From Pedobacter terrae (GTDB lineage Bacteria; Bacteroidota; Bacteroidia; Sphingobacteriales; Sphingobacteriaceae): a stretch of 64,000 bases of DNA. Shown here piece after piece: positions 51,689-61,721 of the stretch. Both the position numbers and the translations under genes were made by a program. The stretch spans positions 31,968 to 95,967 of the forward strand of contig NZ_FNCH01000021.1 of NCBI RefSeq assembly GCF_900100705.1. The letters run 5' to 3'. The notes below the pieces were generated by a model, which worked only from the letters and a program-made list of their open reading frames with translations, had not been told where the DNA came from and made no database searches. How positions within the stretch are numbered: position 1 is the first letter of the stretch; every line of letters begins with the position of its first letter.

Positions 51689-53440
51689 TTAAGCTTCAAC
51701 AATCCGCTCGCCAATTTGTTGGCGCCACATGGCCTGGTATAATCCGTTTTGTGCAATTAGCTCTTCGTGATTGCCGTGCTCAATAATATGCCCTTTTTCT
51801 AACACGTAAATTTTATCAGCATGTTTGATGGTTGATAAACGGTGCGCAATTAAAATGGTAATGTGATCGGTTAAATTGGAAACTGAACGAATGGTTTTGG
51901 TGATCTCCTCTTCTGTAATTGAATCCAGCGAAGAAGTTGCCTCATCAAAAACCAGAATATCAGGCTGGCGTAATAATGCCCTGGCGATCGATAAACGTTG
52001 TTTCTCACCACCTGAAACCTTTACCCCACCTTCGCCAATTAACGAATCCAAACCTTTATCAGCCCTGGCCAATAAAGTTTGACAAGCAGCCTGGTTTAAT
52101 ACCTTATAACATTCCTCATCAGTAGCTGTAGGGTTTACAAATAACAGGTTTTCTCTTATCGTCCCCGAAAATAACTGTGTGTCTTGCGTTACGAAACCAA
52201 TTTTCTCACGTAAGGCATCCAAATCGATATCATTACTAGGAATGCCATTATATAAAATCTCACCCTCTTTTGCCGGGTATAAACCCACCAATAGTTTTAC
52301 CAGTGTGCTTTTTCCAGAGCCTGAAGGACCAACAAATGCAATAGTTTGGCCGTGATGCGTTTTAAAAGAAATATTTTCTAAAGCATTTCTATTGGCCGTT
52401 AGGTGTTTGAAACCAACGTTACTAAAGGTTAGATCTTTAATTTTTGCGATCGAAGTTGGGTTATCAGGTTTTTTATCAATTGGTGTACTTAAAATCTTTT
52501 TAAAGTTGCCTAGTGAAACTTCAGCCTCACGCCAGGTTAAAATTACGTTGCCAAGCTCCTGTAGCGGACCAAAAAGGAAGAAGGAGTAAAAAAGGAATGA
52601 AAAATATTGTCCGGCCGAAATGGTATTGTCGAAAATAAGCAAGAGCAGCACCAGCACCATGGTACTACGCACCAAATTTACGGTAGTGCCCTGAACAAAA
52701 CTCATACTGCGTACATATTTCACTTTTTTAAGCTCCAAACCAAGTATTTTATAGGTGGTTTTGTTCAACCTTTCAATTTCCTGATCGGCCAGGCCTAAAC
52801 TTTTAACCAGTTCGATATTTCTTAAAGATTCTGTGGTAGAGCCTGCCAGAGCTGTAGTTTCACCAACTATAGAGCGTTGTATAGTTTTAATTTTGCGGCT
52901 CAAAAACCAGCTTACAAAACTGATGATCGGAATAGCGGAGAAATAAACCAGCGTAACTTTGTAGCTCACCGAAACCGAATACACGATAACGAAAATCATT
53001 CCGATTAAACTGACAAAAAGAATACTGATAAAGGAAGTAATAAACTTCTCAGAATCTAAGCGTACTTTTTGTAAAATACCCAAAGTTTCACCACTGCGCT
53101 GATCTTCGAAAACCTGATAAGGTAATTTTAGCGAGTGCTGCAAACCATCAGCATACATTTTTGCGCCGACTTTTTGTACGATCACGCTGGTGAAGTAATC
53201 CTGAAAGTTTTTGGCAATCCGCGATACCATGGCGGCACCAATAGCAAGACCAATTAAACCCAGCGAACCCCAAAGGTATTGCGTGTAAGTGAGCGTATCT
53301 TTTTTATTGATAAAGCGGTCTAAAATCCGACCGGTAATATATGGATCTAAAAGTGAAAAGCCAATATTGAAACCTGCAAGCAATAGCGCCAGAACCACAA
53401 CCCACTTGTGTTGTTTCAGGTAGTCTAATAATAATCCCAT
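51689..53440 (-). CDS. ABC exporter, ATP-binding and permease fused
   Basis: A 583-residue half-transporter with a six-helix membrane domain (about 1-310, e.g. VVVLALLLAGFNIGFSLL, FISILFVSLIGMIFVIVY) and a nucleotide-binding domain: Walker A VGPSGSGKST, Q-loop FVTQDTQLF, signature VSGGEKQRLSIARALL, Walker B ILVFDEATSSLDS and a switch His in AHRLST. Homodimeric exporters of this type move lipids, peptides or drugs. No adjacent gene tells the substrate. On minus, TATGTTTG (53470-53463) lies just upstream and overlaps the terminator of the TonB receptor gene. Distinct from the exporter in the glycan cluster. Confidence 0.9.
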   Translation of the reverse strand: MGLLLDYLKQHKWVVVLALLLAGFNIGFSLLDPYITGRILDRFINKKDTLTYTQYLWGSLGLIGLAIGAAMVSRIAKNFQDYFTSVIVQKVGAKMYADGLQHSLKLPYQVFEDQRSGETLGILQKVRLDSEKFITSFISILFVSLIGMIFVIVYSVSVSYKVTLVYFSAIPIISFVSWFLSRKIKTIQRSIVGETTALAGSTTESLRNIELVKSLGLADQEIERLNKTTYKILGLELKKVKYVRSMSFVQGTTVNLVRSTMVLVLLLLIFDNTISAGQYFSFLFYSFFLFGPLQELGNVILTWREAEVSLGNFKKILSTPIDKKPDNPTSIAKIKDLTFSNVGFKHLTANRNALENISFKTHHGQTIAFVGPSGSGKSTLVKLLVGLYPAKEGEILYNGIPSNDIDLDALREKIGFVTQDTQLFSGTIRENLLFVNPTATDEECYKVLNQAACQTLLARADKGLDSLIGEGGVKVSGGEKQRLSIARALLRQPDILVFDEATSSLDSITEEEITKTIRSVSNLTDHITILIAHRLSTIKHADKIYVLEKGHIIEHGNHEELIAQNGLYQAMWRQQIGERIVEA

Positions 53441-53470
53441 TAAAGTTTTGTTGTTTTAAATACAAACATA

Positions 53471-53507
53471 AAAAAAGGGAACGGATAAAAATCCATTCCC
53501 TTTTTTT
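53471..53507 (-). terminator. Terminator after the TonB-dependent receptor gene
   Basis: The stem pairs 53475-53486 with 53491-53502; on the minus strand the single odd pair is a T-G wobble. A/T runs lie on both sides. It lies 36 bases downstream of the receptor stop. Confidence 0.8.
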
Positions 53508-53542
53508 ATGACTTTAAGCTAAGATACTTAGCTAACATTTGT

Positions 53543-56500
53543 TTAAAATCCGTAACGTAAACCAATTTGTGCCTGCCAAGGATTACCTGATGGTGTCACT
53601 AAACCGCTATTATTGATCCGGTAATTGAATTGACGCTTAGTCGTATCGTAATTGGCTACTGCAGGAGTTATTTCAGTGCCTGCAGCGTCTTTTACTGCTG
53701 GAATTCCCAAACCATAAATAGCCTGTGTGCCTAAGGTTTCTGAAGTACCCCAGGTTTTCTTAAATAAGTTGGCCACGTTAAACAAGTCGCCAGAAATTTC
53801 AACACTTTGCTTTTTACCTGGTCCGAATTTAATCTGGTAAGCCAATCTTAAATCAATCGTACCGTAAAAACCGTTAATACCACCATTACGTTCTGCAAAT
53901 GTGCCTTCGTATTTTAGGATATAATCTTTTAAACTTTTGCTTGCAAGTGGATTATCCAATAATGCTTGTAATCCGTTGCGAACATTTGCTGGTGTACTTG
54001 GGTTATTTCTGTCGAAAATGAAAGCCAGATCGTTTGTAGATACGAAATCGCCGTTGGTATTGCTGCCCGAAAGCAAGCTATATCTTGTACCGCCAATGGC
54101 CGAATAACGCACACCTGCTTTAATGCCATGGAATGATGGTAATGTACCATAAATGATCACCTTATTCCGGAACTGACCATTAGAATAGGTCATTTTGCTT
54201 AAATTTCTTGGGTCATCAACTACCGGCAAAGATAAAGTTGCAGAGTTGGCTACGTTACCATTGTACGAAGTATTGTCTTTGGCATCATTCCAGGTATAAC
54301 TTGCAGTAATTTCCCCGTCTTTAAAATATTTCCACGTACCATCAACAACGATGGCAAATTGGTTTACTTTGCCCTTACTGTTTAATTCTAGCACTCTGCC
54401 AAAGGTGTTAGTTGTTAAACGGCCTGTTTTCCAGTCTGCTACTCCATTTGATGGAATTGATGGAACAAAAACGCCTCTATTGCCCTCGTTCGCTAAAGTA
54501 AAGTATGGATTGGCCGCCATGTTTCTGTCTACATACATGTAGTTATTGCGGGCCAATGTGGCATAACCGGTAATGCCAATACGTATTTTCTCGTTGATTA
54601 ATTTGTTGTACGATAAGTTGGCTTTATACACTACCGGTAATTTTGCATCATCAGCATAAGTGTTTATAGTTGCCAGTTGTGAACCCGGTAATGCAGGTGC
54701 GGTAACTGTACCATTTCTGTAGCCTGCAAAATCTGGTGTTGGAATCCCAGAAGTTATATCAACCGTTCCAAAATGTTTTCCATCAAAAGTAAGGTTGTTA
54801 ATGGTTACGTAGTTGTTCACATCTGATCCGAAAATTCCTGCTCCTAAACGAACATAATCGGTATGTTTTTCGTTTACATCCCAGTCCAACTGGATACGTG
54901 GCTGAATTAAAAACTGTTTTAATTCATTATCAGTTCTCACACCAATAGCATCATATAACTGTTGGTTAAGTGGCGATGTTGGGTATTTGCTATAATCTAA
55001 ACGCAAACCTCCCGTAAAATCTAAACCTTTACCTAATTTGGTTTGCATCTGGCCATAAATGGCCGAGTTTAATAATTTACCGGTTACAGTAGGATCAGCT
55101 ACCAATGGCACTTCCCTGTAGTAACGGTTAGGGATTAAATTATTAAAATTTTGCACTGAACTTTGTACGTTTCCAGCTTCTTTTGTACCTGAGTTAGTAA
55201 ATTCAAACCTTCCGTTTACTTCGCTGCCATACAATGATTTTGCATGGGTGTACATAATATCGATACCAAAGGTGTATTTAATTTTATCAGTATTATAATA
55301 AATATTATCAACCAACTGAAAAACATTATTGGTAAAACCTTCTTGTCCGAAACGGTGACCGCCAATCTGGATAGCAGTAGTTACATTGCTGCCATTTGAT
55401 AAAGTTGAAGGAACATTATTTACAATTGCTCTTGGTATGGCGTAAGACAATTCATCGTTTTGTGTACTGGCCTGGAAAGTATATAAATGCTGTACTTTTA
55501 ACTCGTTTGTAACCTTGCTACTCACTGTAGAACGAAGTGTTGCTAACAAACTGTTGTCAACATTTTTATCGTTCCCGTAACTTTCGTAAAAATTGATCGC
55601 AGTATTATCTGCAAGCCCAAGCGGGTTTCTATCATTGGTATAATTATCCCGAACGGTTAATAAGTTCTTGTCATCAATTTGCCAGTCTAAACGCAAGAAA
55701 CCAGCATCGGTTCCTCTTTTCTTATCGAATGAGCCATATTGAGGTGTATTGGCCACGCCATATTTATTTCTGGCAACAGTTAAAAAGTCTTTTAATGTTG
55801 TATTAGTAACGTTGAAACGGGCCTCATCTGCTAATGAATTGATATCGGCAATAATTAAAGGACGCGAATCTCTCTGGTGATCCCAGGCTGCAAAATAATG
55901 TAATTTATCCTTAATAATTGGGCCACCTAAACTAAATCCATATTGATAAGTAGAGAAATCATTTACCCTTTTGTTGCCCCTGATGTCGTATTGGCTCGCT
56001 AAAAAATCAGCTCTGTTATAAGCGAATGCACTACCTGTAACCTGATTAGTACCTGATTTGGTTACGGCACTAATTGTACCGCCACCAGCACGGCCTAAAC
56101 TTACATCATATTGATTAGTAACTACTTTAAATTCCCGAACACTTTCGATTGAGATGGAATATGGCGCACCGCTACGGCTGTTTGTGCTTCCTGCTGAAGT
56201 AGGGTTTTTTGCGGTCATACCATCAATAGTAAAGTTGGTAGAAGAGCCCAGCTGACCCGCAATACCACTTGCTCCCGATAGTGGTGATAAATCTGTTAAG
56301 CTCGAAAAATTACGGCCGTTTACTGGTAATAAGTTCATCGTTTTAGATGAAATCTCCGTAGATGCACCAAACTGCTGCACTTTATTTCTTAACGAAGATC
56401 CGTTGATCTCTACCCCACCGAGGTTTTGAGCAGTTTCCTGCATATTAATGGCAACCTTTACCGCATCGCCCTGGTTTAGCATGTAGCCTGTTCTGTTTTG

Positions 56501-56767
56501 TTCGGCGTAACCGATGTAGATGGCTTTAACCGTGTAAGGCCCACCCAAAGGAAGCTCTTTAAAGGTATACTCACCCTGGGCGTTAGTTGATGTTCTGGTG
56601 CTAAAACCAGTAGAATTGTTCCGGATCTGTACCGAAACACCAGGGATGGGTTTCTTTTGTTCATCCGTCACAATTCCGGAAATTGATGCCTGTGTGGTTT
56701 GTGCAATTGCCGAATTAGCGGCATAGCATAAAAACAGGATCACTGCAATTAGTAAATTTTTAATCAT
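53543..56767 (-). CDS. TonB-dependent receptor with carboxypeptidase-like N-domain
   Basis: A 1074-residue outer-membrane receptor. Signal peptide to about residue 22 (AANSAIAQ), then a carboxypeptidase-regulatory-like beta domain (ASISGIVTDEQKKPIPGVSVQIRN, about 27-110). The plug follows, with LLPVNGRNFSSLTDLSPLSG and FTIDGMTAKNPTSAG. The rest is a large beta barrel ending in NPWQAQIGLRYGF, with a terminal aromatic as needed for BAM insertion. The layout resembles Oar-like and other non-SusC TonB receptors that lack a SusD partner. The neighbouring amidohydrolases suggest peptide or amide substrates (inference only). Confidence 0.9.
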   Translation of the reverse strand: MIKNLLIAVILFLCYAANSAIAQTTQASISGIVTDEQKKPIPGVSVQIRNNSTGFSTRTSTNAQGEYTFKELPLGGPYTVKAIYIGYAEQNRTGYMLNQGDAVKVAINMQETAQNLGGVEINGSSLRNKVQQFGASTEISSKTMNLLPVNGRNFSSLTDLSPLSGASGIAGQLGSSTNFTIDGMTAKNPTSAGSTNSRSGAPYSISIESVREFKVVTNQYDVSLGRAGGGTISAVTKSGTNQVTGSAFAYNRADFLASQYDIRGNKRVNDFSTYQYGFSLGGPIIKDKLHYFAAWDHQRDSRPLIIADINSLADEARFNVTNTTLKDFLTVARNKYGVANTPQYGSFDKKRGTDAGFLRLDWQIDDKNLLTVRDNYTNDRNPLGLADNTAINFYESYGNDKNVDNSLLATLRSTVSSKVTNELKVQHLYTFQASTQNDELSYAIPRAIVNNVPSTLSNGSNVTTAIQIGGHRFGQEGFTNNVFQLVDNIYYNTDKIKYTFGIDIMYTHAKSLYGSEVNGRFEFTNSGTKEAGNVQSSVQNFNNLIPNRYYREVPLVADPTVTGKLLNSAIYGQMQTKLGKGLDFTGGLRLDYSKYPTSPLNQQLYDAIGVRTDNELKQFLIQPRIQLDWDVNEKHTDYVRLGAGIFGSDVNNYVTINNLTFDGKHFGTVDITSGIPTPDFAGYRNGTVTAPALPGSQLATINTYADDAKLPVVYKANLSYNKLINEKIRIGITGYATLARNNYMYVDRNMAANPYFTLANEGNRGVFVPSIPSNGVADWKTGRLTTNTFGRVLELNSKGKVNQFAIVVDGTWKYFKDGEITASYTWNDAKDNTSYNGNVANSATLSLPVVDDPRNLSKMTYSNGQFRNKVIIYGTLPSFHGIKAGVRYSAIGGTRYSLLSGSNTNGDFVSTNDLAFIFDRNNPSTPANVRNGLQALLDNPLASKSLKDYILKYEGTFAERNGGINGFYGTIDLRLAYQIKFGPGKKQSVEISGDLFNVANLFKKTWGTSETLGTQAIYGLGIPAVKDAAGTEITPAVANYDTTKRQFNYRINNSGLVTPSGNPWQAQIGLRYGF

Positions 56768-57282
56768 GATCAGTTTTTTGATTTGTTATCTGACCGCAAA
56801 GGTGTTATTGTAGTGTTAAGCTGATGATGATTTTATATTATAAAATAGTTTAGAAATGTGGTCGATGTTAAGAAAACAGTATCAACGGCATTTGAACAGT
56901 TTGTTTGTGCGTTTTTTTAGATTTTATAAATGTCTTTTAATGTATTGTGCTTGTGTGAAAATTTATAGGTTTACAGTTTTTGAGATAAGTTTAATTTCAA
57001 AAAATGAATGAACATATTGTATCGAACAAACTTATTCCAGTATAGGACACAGCAATAGCAGCATAACTGTTGCGACGGACTTTCGACGGGGTTAAGTCGG
57101 ACTTAGGTCGGACTTGTGACAATTGTACTCGACTAAAAACCGTCATAATGTTGAATATACTTTAACCGAAATTTATACCAGTTGATACCATAGTATAGTT
57201 CGGTTAAGCCACAGATTCTATAATAAAAAAACCTCTATCGAAATTAATCGATGGAGGTTTGGTAAATTAAAATGGATTAAAG
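56768..57282. other. Intergenic region with a repeated GWCGGACTT motif
   Basis: No gene is recognised. A cluster of three copies of G(A/T)CGGACTT lies at 57074-57082, 57096-57104 and 57107-57115. On the minus strand, CACCTTTG (56804-56797) is a possible near-consensus -7 for the receptor gene. The amidohydrolase terminator is at the right end. Confidence 0.5.
57224..57262 (-). terminator. Terminator after the amidohydrolase genes
   Basis: AAACCTCTATCG (57229-57240) and CGATGGAGGTTT (57249-57260) pair with one C... wobble position and an 8-base loop, followed on minus by a run of T. It lies just after the amidohydrolase stop at 57283. Confidence 0.8.
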
Positions 57283-58599
57283 CTACTTCTTCTCAGCAGC
57301 ATATTTATCGCTAAACTTTTTATCCAATTGTTTGTGCAGGTTATCAAGATTGAGATCCCTGCCTTGAATAAAAGCCTGTTCTACTTTATTGGTTCGCATA
57401 TCTAAAGCATCACCGGTAGAAATAAAGAAGGTAGCATCTTTACCTGTTTCAATGCTACCCGTGGTTTTATCAACCCCCATCGCTTTTGCTGCATTTAAGG
57501 TGATGGTAGATAGCGCCTTTTCTTTATCCAGGCCCCAGGCTGTAACTGTTCCGGCCATAAAAGGCAGGTTGCGTTGTTGCCAGTAACCATCAATACTCAA
57601 TACCACGTTTAAACCTGCATTGGCCAATACGGCAGCATTTTTATAAGGCATGTTTACATCATCATCATTGTTGTTGGGTAAAGCATGAGGTTGTTTCACC
57701 ACAAGCGTAATGTTGTTGTCTTTCAGGAAATCGATGATCAAATACGCTTCATCTGCACCGGTGATTACTGGTGTGATGCCGAATTTCCTGGCGAAATTAA
57801 CGGCTGCAACAATATCCTTCTGACTATCAGCCGCGATAAATAATTTCTCGTTTCCTGAGAATACTTTTTTCATCGCCTCGAAACGGGTGTTAATTACTTC
57901 TGGTTTGCCCATTTCGGAATAGGCTTTTGCTTCAGCAAAAAACGACGTTAACTGCGCAATGGCCGCCTGTGTTCTTTCGGCTAAAGCTTCTGGCGACTGT
58001 TGTGGGCGGCCGAAACCACCAAAACCACCTCTAAAACGTGGTGTAACTGGCCAGGTCATGTGCATGGCATCGTCAGTTTTAAGCGCTGCGTCTTCCCAGT
58101 TCCAGGCATCAAGCTGAACCACTGATGAGCTACCTGAAACCATTCCGCCTTGCGGTGTTGGCTGTGCCATTAAAATTCCATTGCTGCGTAAAGTTGCCGG
58201 AACTTTCGAATCGGTATTGTAGGCAACGATGGAACGTATGTGTGAATTAAAATCCCCGATTTCCTGGAAATCTAATGTGGCTTTTACAGCTTCAATTTCG
58301 GTTAATCCTAAATTGGTTGTTGCGGCAATAAAGCCCGGGTAAATGTGTTTGCCTATAGCTGCAATGCGCATAACATCGTCTTGAGGTATCTGCCCATTGG
58401 CGCTAACTGAAATAATTTTCCCATTACCAAAAAGAATGGTCCCGTTTTCAATCACCGTTCCATTGCCAACATGTATAGTTGCACCTGTAATGGCGATGGT
58501 TTTGCTTTGTTTTTTAGCTGGCGAAATGTTTGCCTGCGCAAAACACATCAGGCTTGTCGCCGATAAAGCCAGACTGAATAAGTATTGTTTAGTGTGCAT
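57283..58599 (-). CDS. Amidohydrolase-family protein without metal ligands
   Basis: A 438-residue secreted protein related to imidazolonepropionase-like amidohydrolases. Signal peptide to about 21 (LMCFAQA). The composite domain is recognisable from ITGATIHVGNGTVIENGTILFGNGKI and GKDATFFISTGDALDMRTN. The HxH metal motif that should follow the first strand reads GFIAATTNLG, and the later His positions read FIAADSQ and ITGADEA, so the metal centre is lost. It is homologous to the N-terminal half of the next gene's product, which has the same loss. Its start overlaps the end of that gene by 11 bases, so expression is coupled. A non-catalytic partner of the active protein is inferred. Confidence 0.85.
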   Translation of the reverse strand: MHTKQYLFSLALSATSLMCFAQANISPAKKQSKTIAITGATIHVGNGTVIENGTILFGNGKIISVSANGQIPQDDVMRIAAIGKHIYPGFIAATTNLGLTEIEAVKATLDFQEIGDFNSHIRSIVAYNTDSKVPATLRSNGILMAQPTPQGGMVSGSSSVVQLDAWNWEDAALKTDDAMHMTWPVTPRFRGGFGGFGRPQQSPEALAERTQAAIAQLTSFFAEAKAYSEMGKPEVINTRFEAMKKVFSGNEKLFIAADSQKDIVAAVNFARKFGITPVITGADEAYLIIDFLKDNNITLVVKQPHALPNNNDDDVNMPYKNAAVLANAGLNVVLSIDGYWQQRNLPFMAGTVTAWGLDKEKALSTITLNAAKAMGVDKTTGSIETGKDATFFISTGDALDMRTNKVEQAFIQGRDLNLDNLHKQLDKKFSDKYAAEKK

Positions 58600-61500
58600 G
58601 TTCTTTCTCGGTTAATTCTGCTGAATAGTTTTCTAAAGTTTCGCAATTGTACAGGCGGGGTGCATCGCCTAATGGGCGCTGTGTACGGCTACCTTTACTT
58701 TTACGCTCCAACATTTTCTGGATCAAACGGGCTTTTTCAGTCTGCATGGCTTTAATTACCTGTGCATCTTTCTCGATATCCCAATACGCAATGCCATCTA
58801 CAAAAGTTTTCTCGGCCCTGGCATAAATAGAAAGTGGATTGGCGGTCCAGATCACCACATCGGCATCTTTGCCTGCTTTTAAACTGCCCACTTGATCATC
58901 AATGTGCAGCATTTTTGCCGAGTTTAGGGTTACAAACTTAAAGGCATCTTCTTCAGGAACGTTACCGTATAAAACTGATTTACCTGCTTCCTGGTTTAAG
59001 TGACGGGCCATTTCTGCATCATCCGAATTAAAAGCTGTGGTAACGCCAACATTATGCATTATTTTTCCGTTGTAAGGAATAGCTTCAGCCACTTCATTTT
59101 TATAAGCCCACCAATCGGAGAAGGTTGAGCCGGCAATGCCATGCGCTTTCATTTTATCGGCCACTTTGTACCCCTCTAAAATGTGTGTAAAAGTATTAAT
59201 CTTAAAGCCTAAGCTATCCGCTACATGGATGAGCATGTTAATTTCGCTCTGTACGTAAGAGTGGCAGGTGATAAAACGTTTGTTGTTTAGAATTTCTACA
59301 ATCGCATCCAATTCTAAATCTCTACGTACGCCGTTACCTTTCACGGAGCGCGCTTTGGCATATTCTTTTGCACGGGTAAATTCATCGACAAAGGTTTGTT
59401 CAACACCCATCCGCGTAACCGGGAAACGGGCGCCTGTGCCAAAATTACTTTGCTTCACATTCTCCCCCAATGCAAATTTGATAAAACCATCTGCACCTGC
59501 AAATTTCAGTTCTTCCGGAGATTTACCCCAACGTAGTTTGATTAATTGCGACTGACCACCGATTGGATTAGCAGAGCCATGTAAAATGTGAGAAGTGGTT
59601 ACCCCACCAGCCAGCTGACGGTAAATGTTTACATCTTCAGAGTTGATGATGTCGGCAACACGTACTTCAGCCGAGACCGATTGCGCACCTTCATTGATTC
59701 CTCCAGCGCCTGCAATGTGCGAGTGTTCGTCTATAATGCCTGCTGTAACATGTTTTCCGGTGGCATCGATTACTTTTGCACCGCTGGCTGAAAGGTTTTT
59801 CCCAACAGCTTTAATTTTCCCGTTTTCTAAGAGTACATCAGCATTTTGAAGGATACCATCTTTTTCATTCGTCCAAACGGTACCATTTTTAATCAGTACG
59901 GTTTCTTGTTTTGAGAGCTCAGCACTACCAAAAGCGGAAAAGGGATAAATAACCGGTCCAACCGCCAATATTGGTTTAGGTTCTTCTTTTTTGGGAGTTT
60001 CTGTAACCGCCTCTTTATAAGTAGCTGTAAATTTACCTGTGGTACCATCGGCCAGTGCCGATTCGCCTTTTATCGTAACCGGGTTTGCTGAGGTAATGTA
60101 ACCGCTCAAACGGACATCACCCTTAGGATTTTTCTTTAAATTGAAATTGATGCTTATCCAATCACCGTTTCTGGTAAAGGTCGCTGTGGTTTTAGCGCTA
60201 TCTACGCCAACCCTTTCAATTGCTGCTATAGATCCACCTCCTGTGCCGGTTATTTTTAAAGTTAAAGCACCCACGCCATCAACATTTAAATTGTAAGAAC
60301 CACGTAGGTCGCTTACATCTATCTTGTTTACAATGAAACGTTTGCCTTGTACCCAGTTTTCAAAAATGATGTTTTCTTTTTTGAAAAGGCTATCTGATGA
60401 GATCAAAAAGTTGGCTATTTTTCCTTTTTCAAGCGATCCTACTTTGTCAGTGATGCCCAAAAGTGAAGCAGGGATTTCTGTAACCGATTGTAGGGCCTGT
60501 TTTTCAGTCAGACCATTTTCTATCGCTGTGCGGATGTTCGCCCAGAAATCGCGACTGTTTTCTAAACCAAATGATGTTAAAGCAAATTTAATTCCCGCTT
60601 TTTCTAATGTTGCCGGATTGGTTGGTGCCAGTTCCCAGCCTTTCATTTGTGATAGGGTTACATTTCTGGCCTCTGCCGGATCGTCCACATCGTAAGCTTT
60701 AGGGAAAGTTAGCGGAATGATTAAACTTGCCCCGGTAGCTTTAACTTCATTAATGCGTTGGTATTCATCACCAGTAGATTTAATGATGTATTTCTTGCCA
60801 AACTCTTTCGCGATTTTATCTGCACGCAGGATGTTCTGCCATCCATCAACTTCAAAAATCTGCGGGATATTTTGTTGCTTACCAAATTCATCCAACGAAA
60901 TGTTATATTCATCTTTTTGTTTGCCATACCATTCTGCATCGTAATAGGTTTGGCGCAATAAAGCAATAGAACCCATTAAGGAAGTAGGGTAATCGTTTGA
61001 TGAACTTCCTTTATTGAATGAATAGTTTGCTGCGGTTTGGTCTTTTAAAAACACACTGTTGTCGGCACCCTCGTTTAAGGTTACCGCGGCAGAAATACCG
61101 CGTGCAATGCCATCACGATTGATTACATTTACACTTCCAAAACCAACCTTACGTAATTCGTCTGCCTTTTTACTGTCGGTAGAAAAAATGCTTTTTACAT
61201 CAGTTTCAGGTCTGATGGCTTCATTCCATCCATAAGCACCTTTTTTGGTCGAGATAAAAATAGATTGACGCTGACCACCAAAATTGCGTTGTTGCACAGG
61301 CGCTTCGGTGAGGCCGTAGCTGCTAAAAGCATCAATCAGTGATGGATAAATGAATTTTCCTTTTAAATCGATCACCACATAACCTTTTGGCACGGCTAAG
61401 CCGGTTCCAACAGCCTGAATGGTTTGTCCTTTAATTAAAAGGGTTGCATTTGTTAAAGTTTGGTTGGCATTTACTACTATCGTTGCGTTGGTGAAGGCAA

Positions 61501-61609
61501 ACATTCCAGGTCGGGTATCAAAAGAGCCGTTAACAGGGAAAGAGGTTTGCTGTGCAAACAGAAATGTAGCAGAAAATACCAGCCCAAAGGCAAGTAAAAT
61601 TTTCTTCAT
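58589..61609 (-). CDS. Two-domain secreted amidohydrolase
   Basis: A 1006-residue exported protein. Signal peptide to about 19 (ATFLFAQ). The N-terminal amidohydrolase-like half (about 22-450) lacks the metal site: the HxH position reads PSLIDAFSSYG. A beta-rich linker domain (about 450-560, SYNLNVDGVGALTLKITGTGG) follows. The C-terminal half (about 590-1006) is a complete enzyme with GIIDEHSHIAG (HxH), a His in FITCHSY, a His in TFTHILEG, and Asp in TAFNSDDAE. The two halves suggest gene duplication with one half turned into a structural partner. Substrate: probably a peptide-like or cyclic amide (inference). Confidence 0.88.
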   Translation of the reverse strand: MKKILLAFGLVFSATFLFAQQTSFPVNGSFDTRPGMFAFTNATIVVNANQTLTNATLLIKGQTIQAVGTGLAVPKGYVVIDLKGKFIYPSLIDAFSSYGLTEAPVQQRNFGGQRQSIFISTKKGAYGWNEAIRPETDVKSIFSTDSKKADELRKVGFGSVNVINRDGIARGISAAVTLNEGADNSVFLKDQTAANYSFNKGSSSNDYPTSLMGSIALLRQTYYDAEWYGKQKDEYNISLDEFGKQQNIPQIFEVDGWQNILRADKIAKEFGKKYIIKSTGDEYQRINEVKATGASLIIPLTFPKAYDVDDPAEARNVTLSQMKGWELAPTNPATLEKAGIKFALTSFGLENSRDFWANIRTAIENGLTEKQALQSVTEIPASLLGITDKVGSLEKGKIANFLISSDSLFKKENIIFENWVQGKRFIVNKIDVSDLRGSYNLNVDGVGALTLKITGTGGGSIAAIERVGVDSAKTTATFTRNGDWISINFNLKKNPKGDVRLSGYITSANPVTIKGESALADGTTGKFTATYKEAVTETPKKEEPKPILAVGPVIYPFSAFGSAELSKQETVLIKNGTVWTNEKDGILQNADVLLENGKIKAVGKNLSASGAKVIDATGKHVTAGIIDEHSHIAGAGGINEGAQSVSAEVRVADIINSEDVNIYRQLAGGVTTSHILHGSANPIGGQSQLIKLRWGKSPEELKFAGADGFIKFALGENVKQSNFGTGARFPVTRMGVEQTFVDEFTRAKEYAKARSVKGNGVRRDLELDAIVEILNNKRFITCHSYVQSEINMLIHVADSLGFKINTFTHILEGYKVADKMKAHGIAGSTFSDWWAYKNEVAEAIPYNGKIMHNVGVTTAFNSDDAEMARHLNQEAGKSVLYGNVPEEDAFKFVTLNSAKMLHIDDQVGSLKAGKDADVVIWTANPLSIYARAEKTFVDGIAYWDIEKDAQVIKAMQTEKARLIQKMLERKSKGSRTQRPLGDAPRLYNCETLENYSAELTEKEHAH

Positions 61610-61721
61610 AATAAGCTTTAGGTTTAATTTGTTTAAAACTAATATAAATAAGCGTTCATTTTACAGAATATCCTCTTTTTTACAATTAATGCCTACTTTT
61701 GATTAATCATATTTTAGAAAA

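Noticed and set aside
33469..53440. The two ABC exporters as one heterodimer
   Set aside because: They are 16 kb apart, in unrelated contexts, and each has complete nucleotide-binding motifs, which suits two separate homodimers.
60324..60695. 123-residue plus-strand frame within the large amidohydrolase
   Set aside because: The minus-strand frame has a signal peptide, domain structure and catalytic motifs; this one has none.
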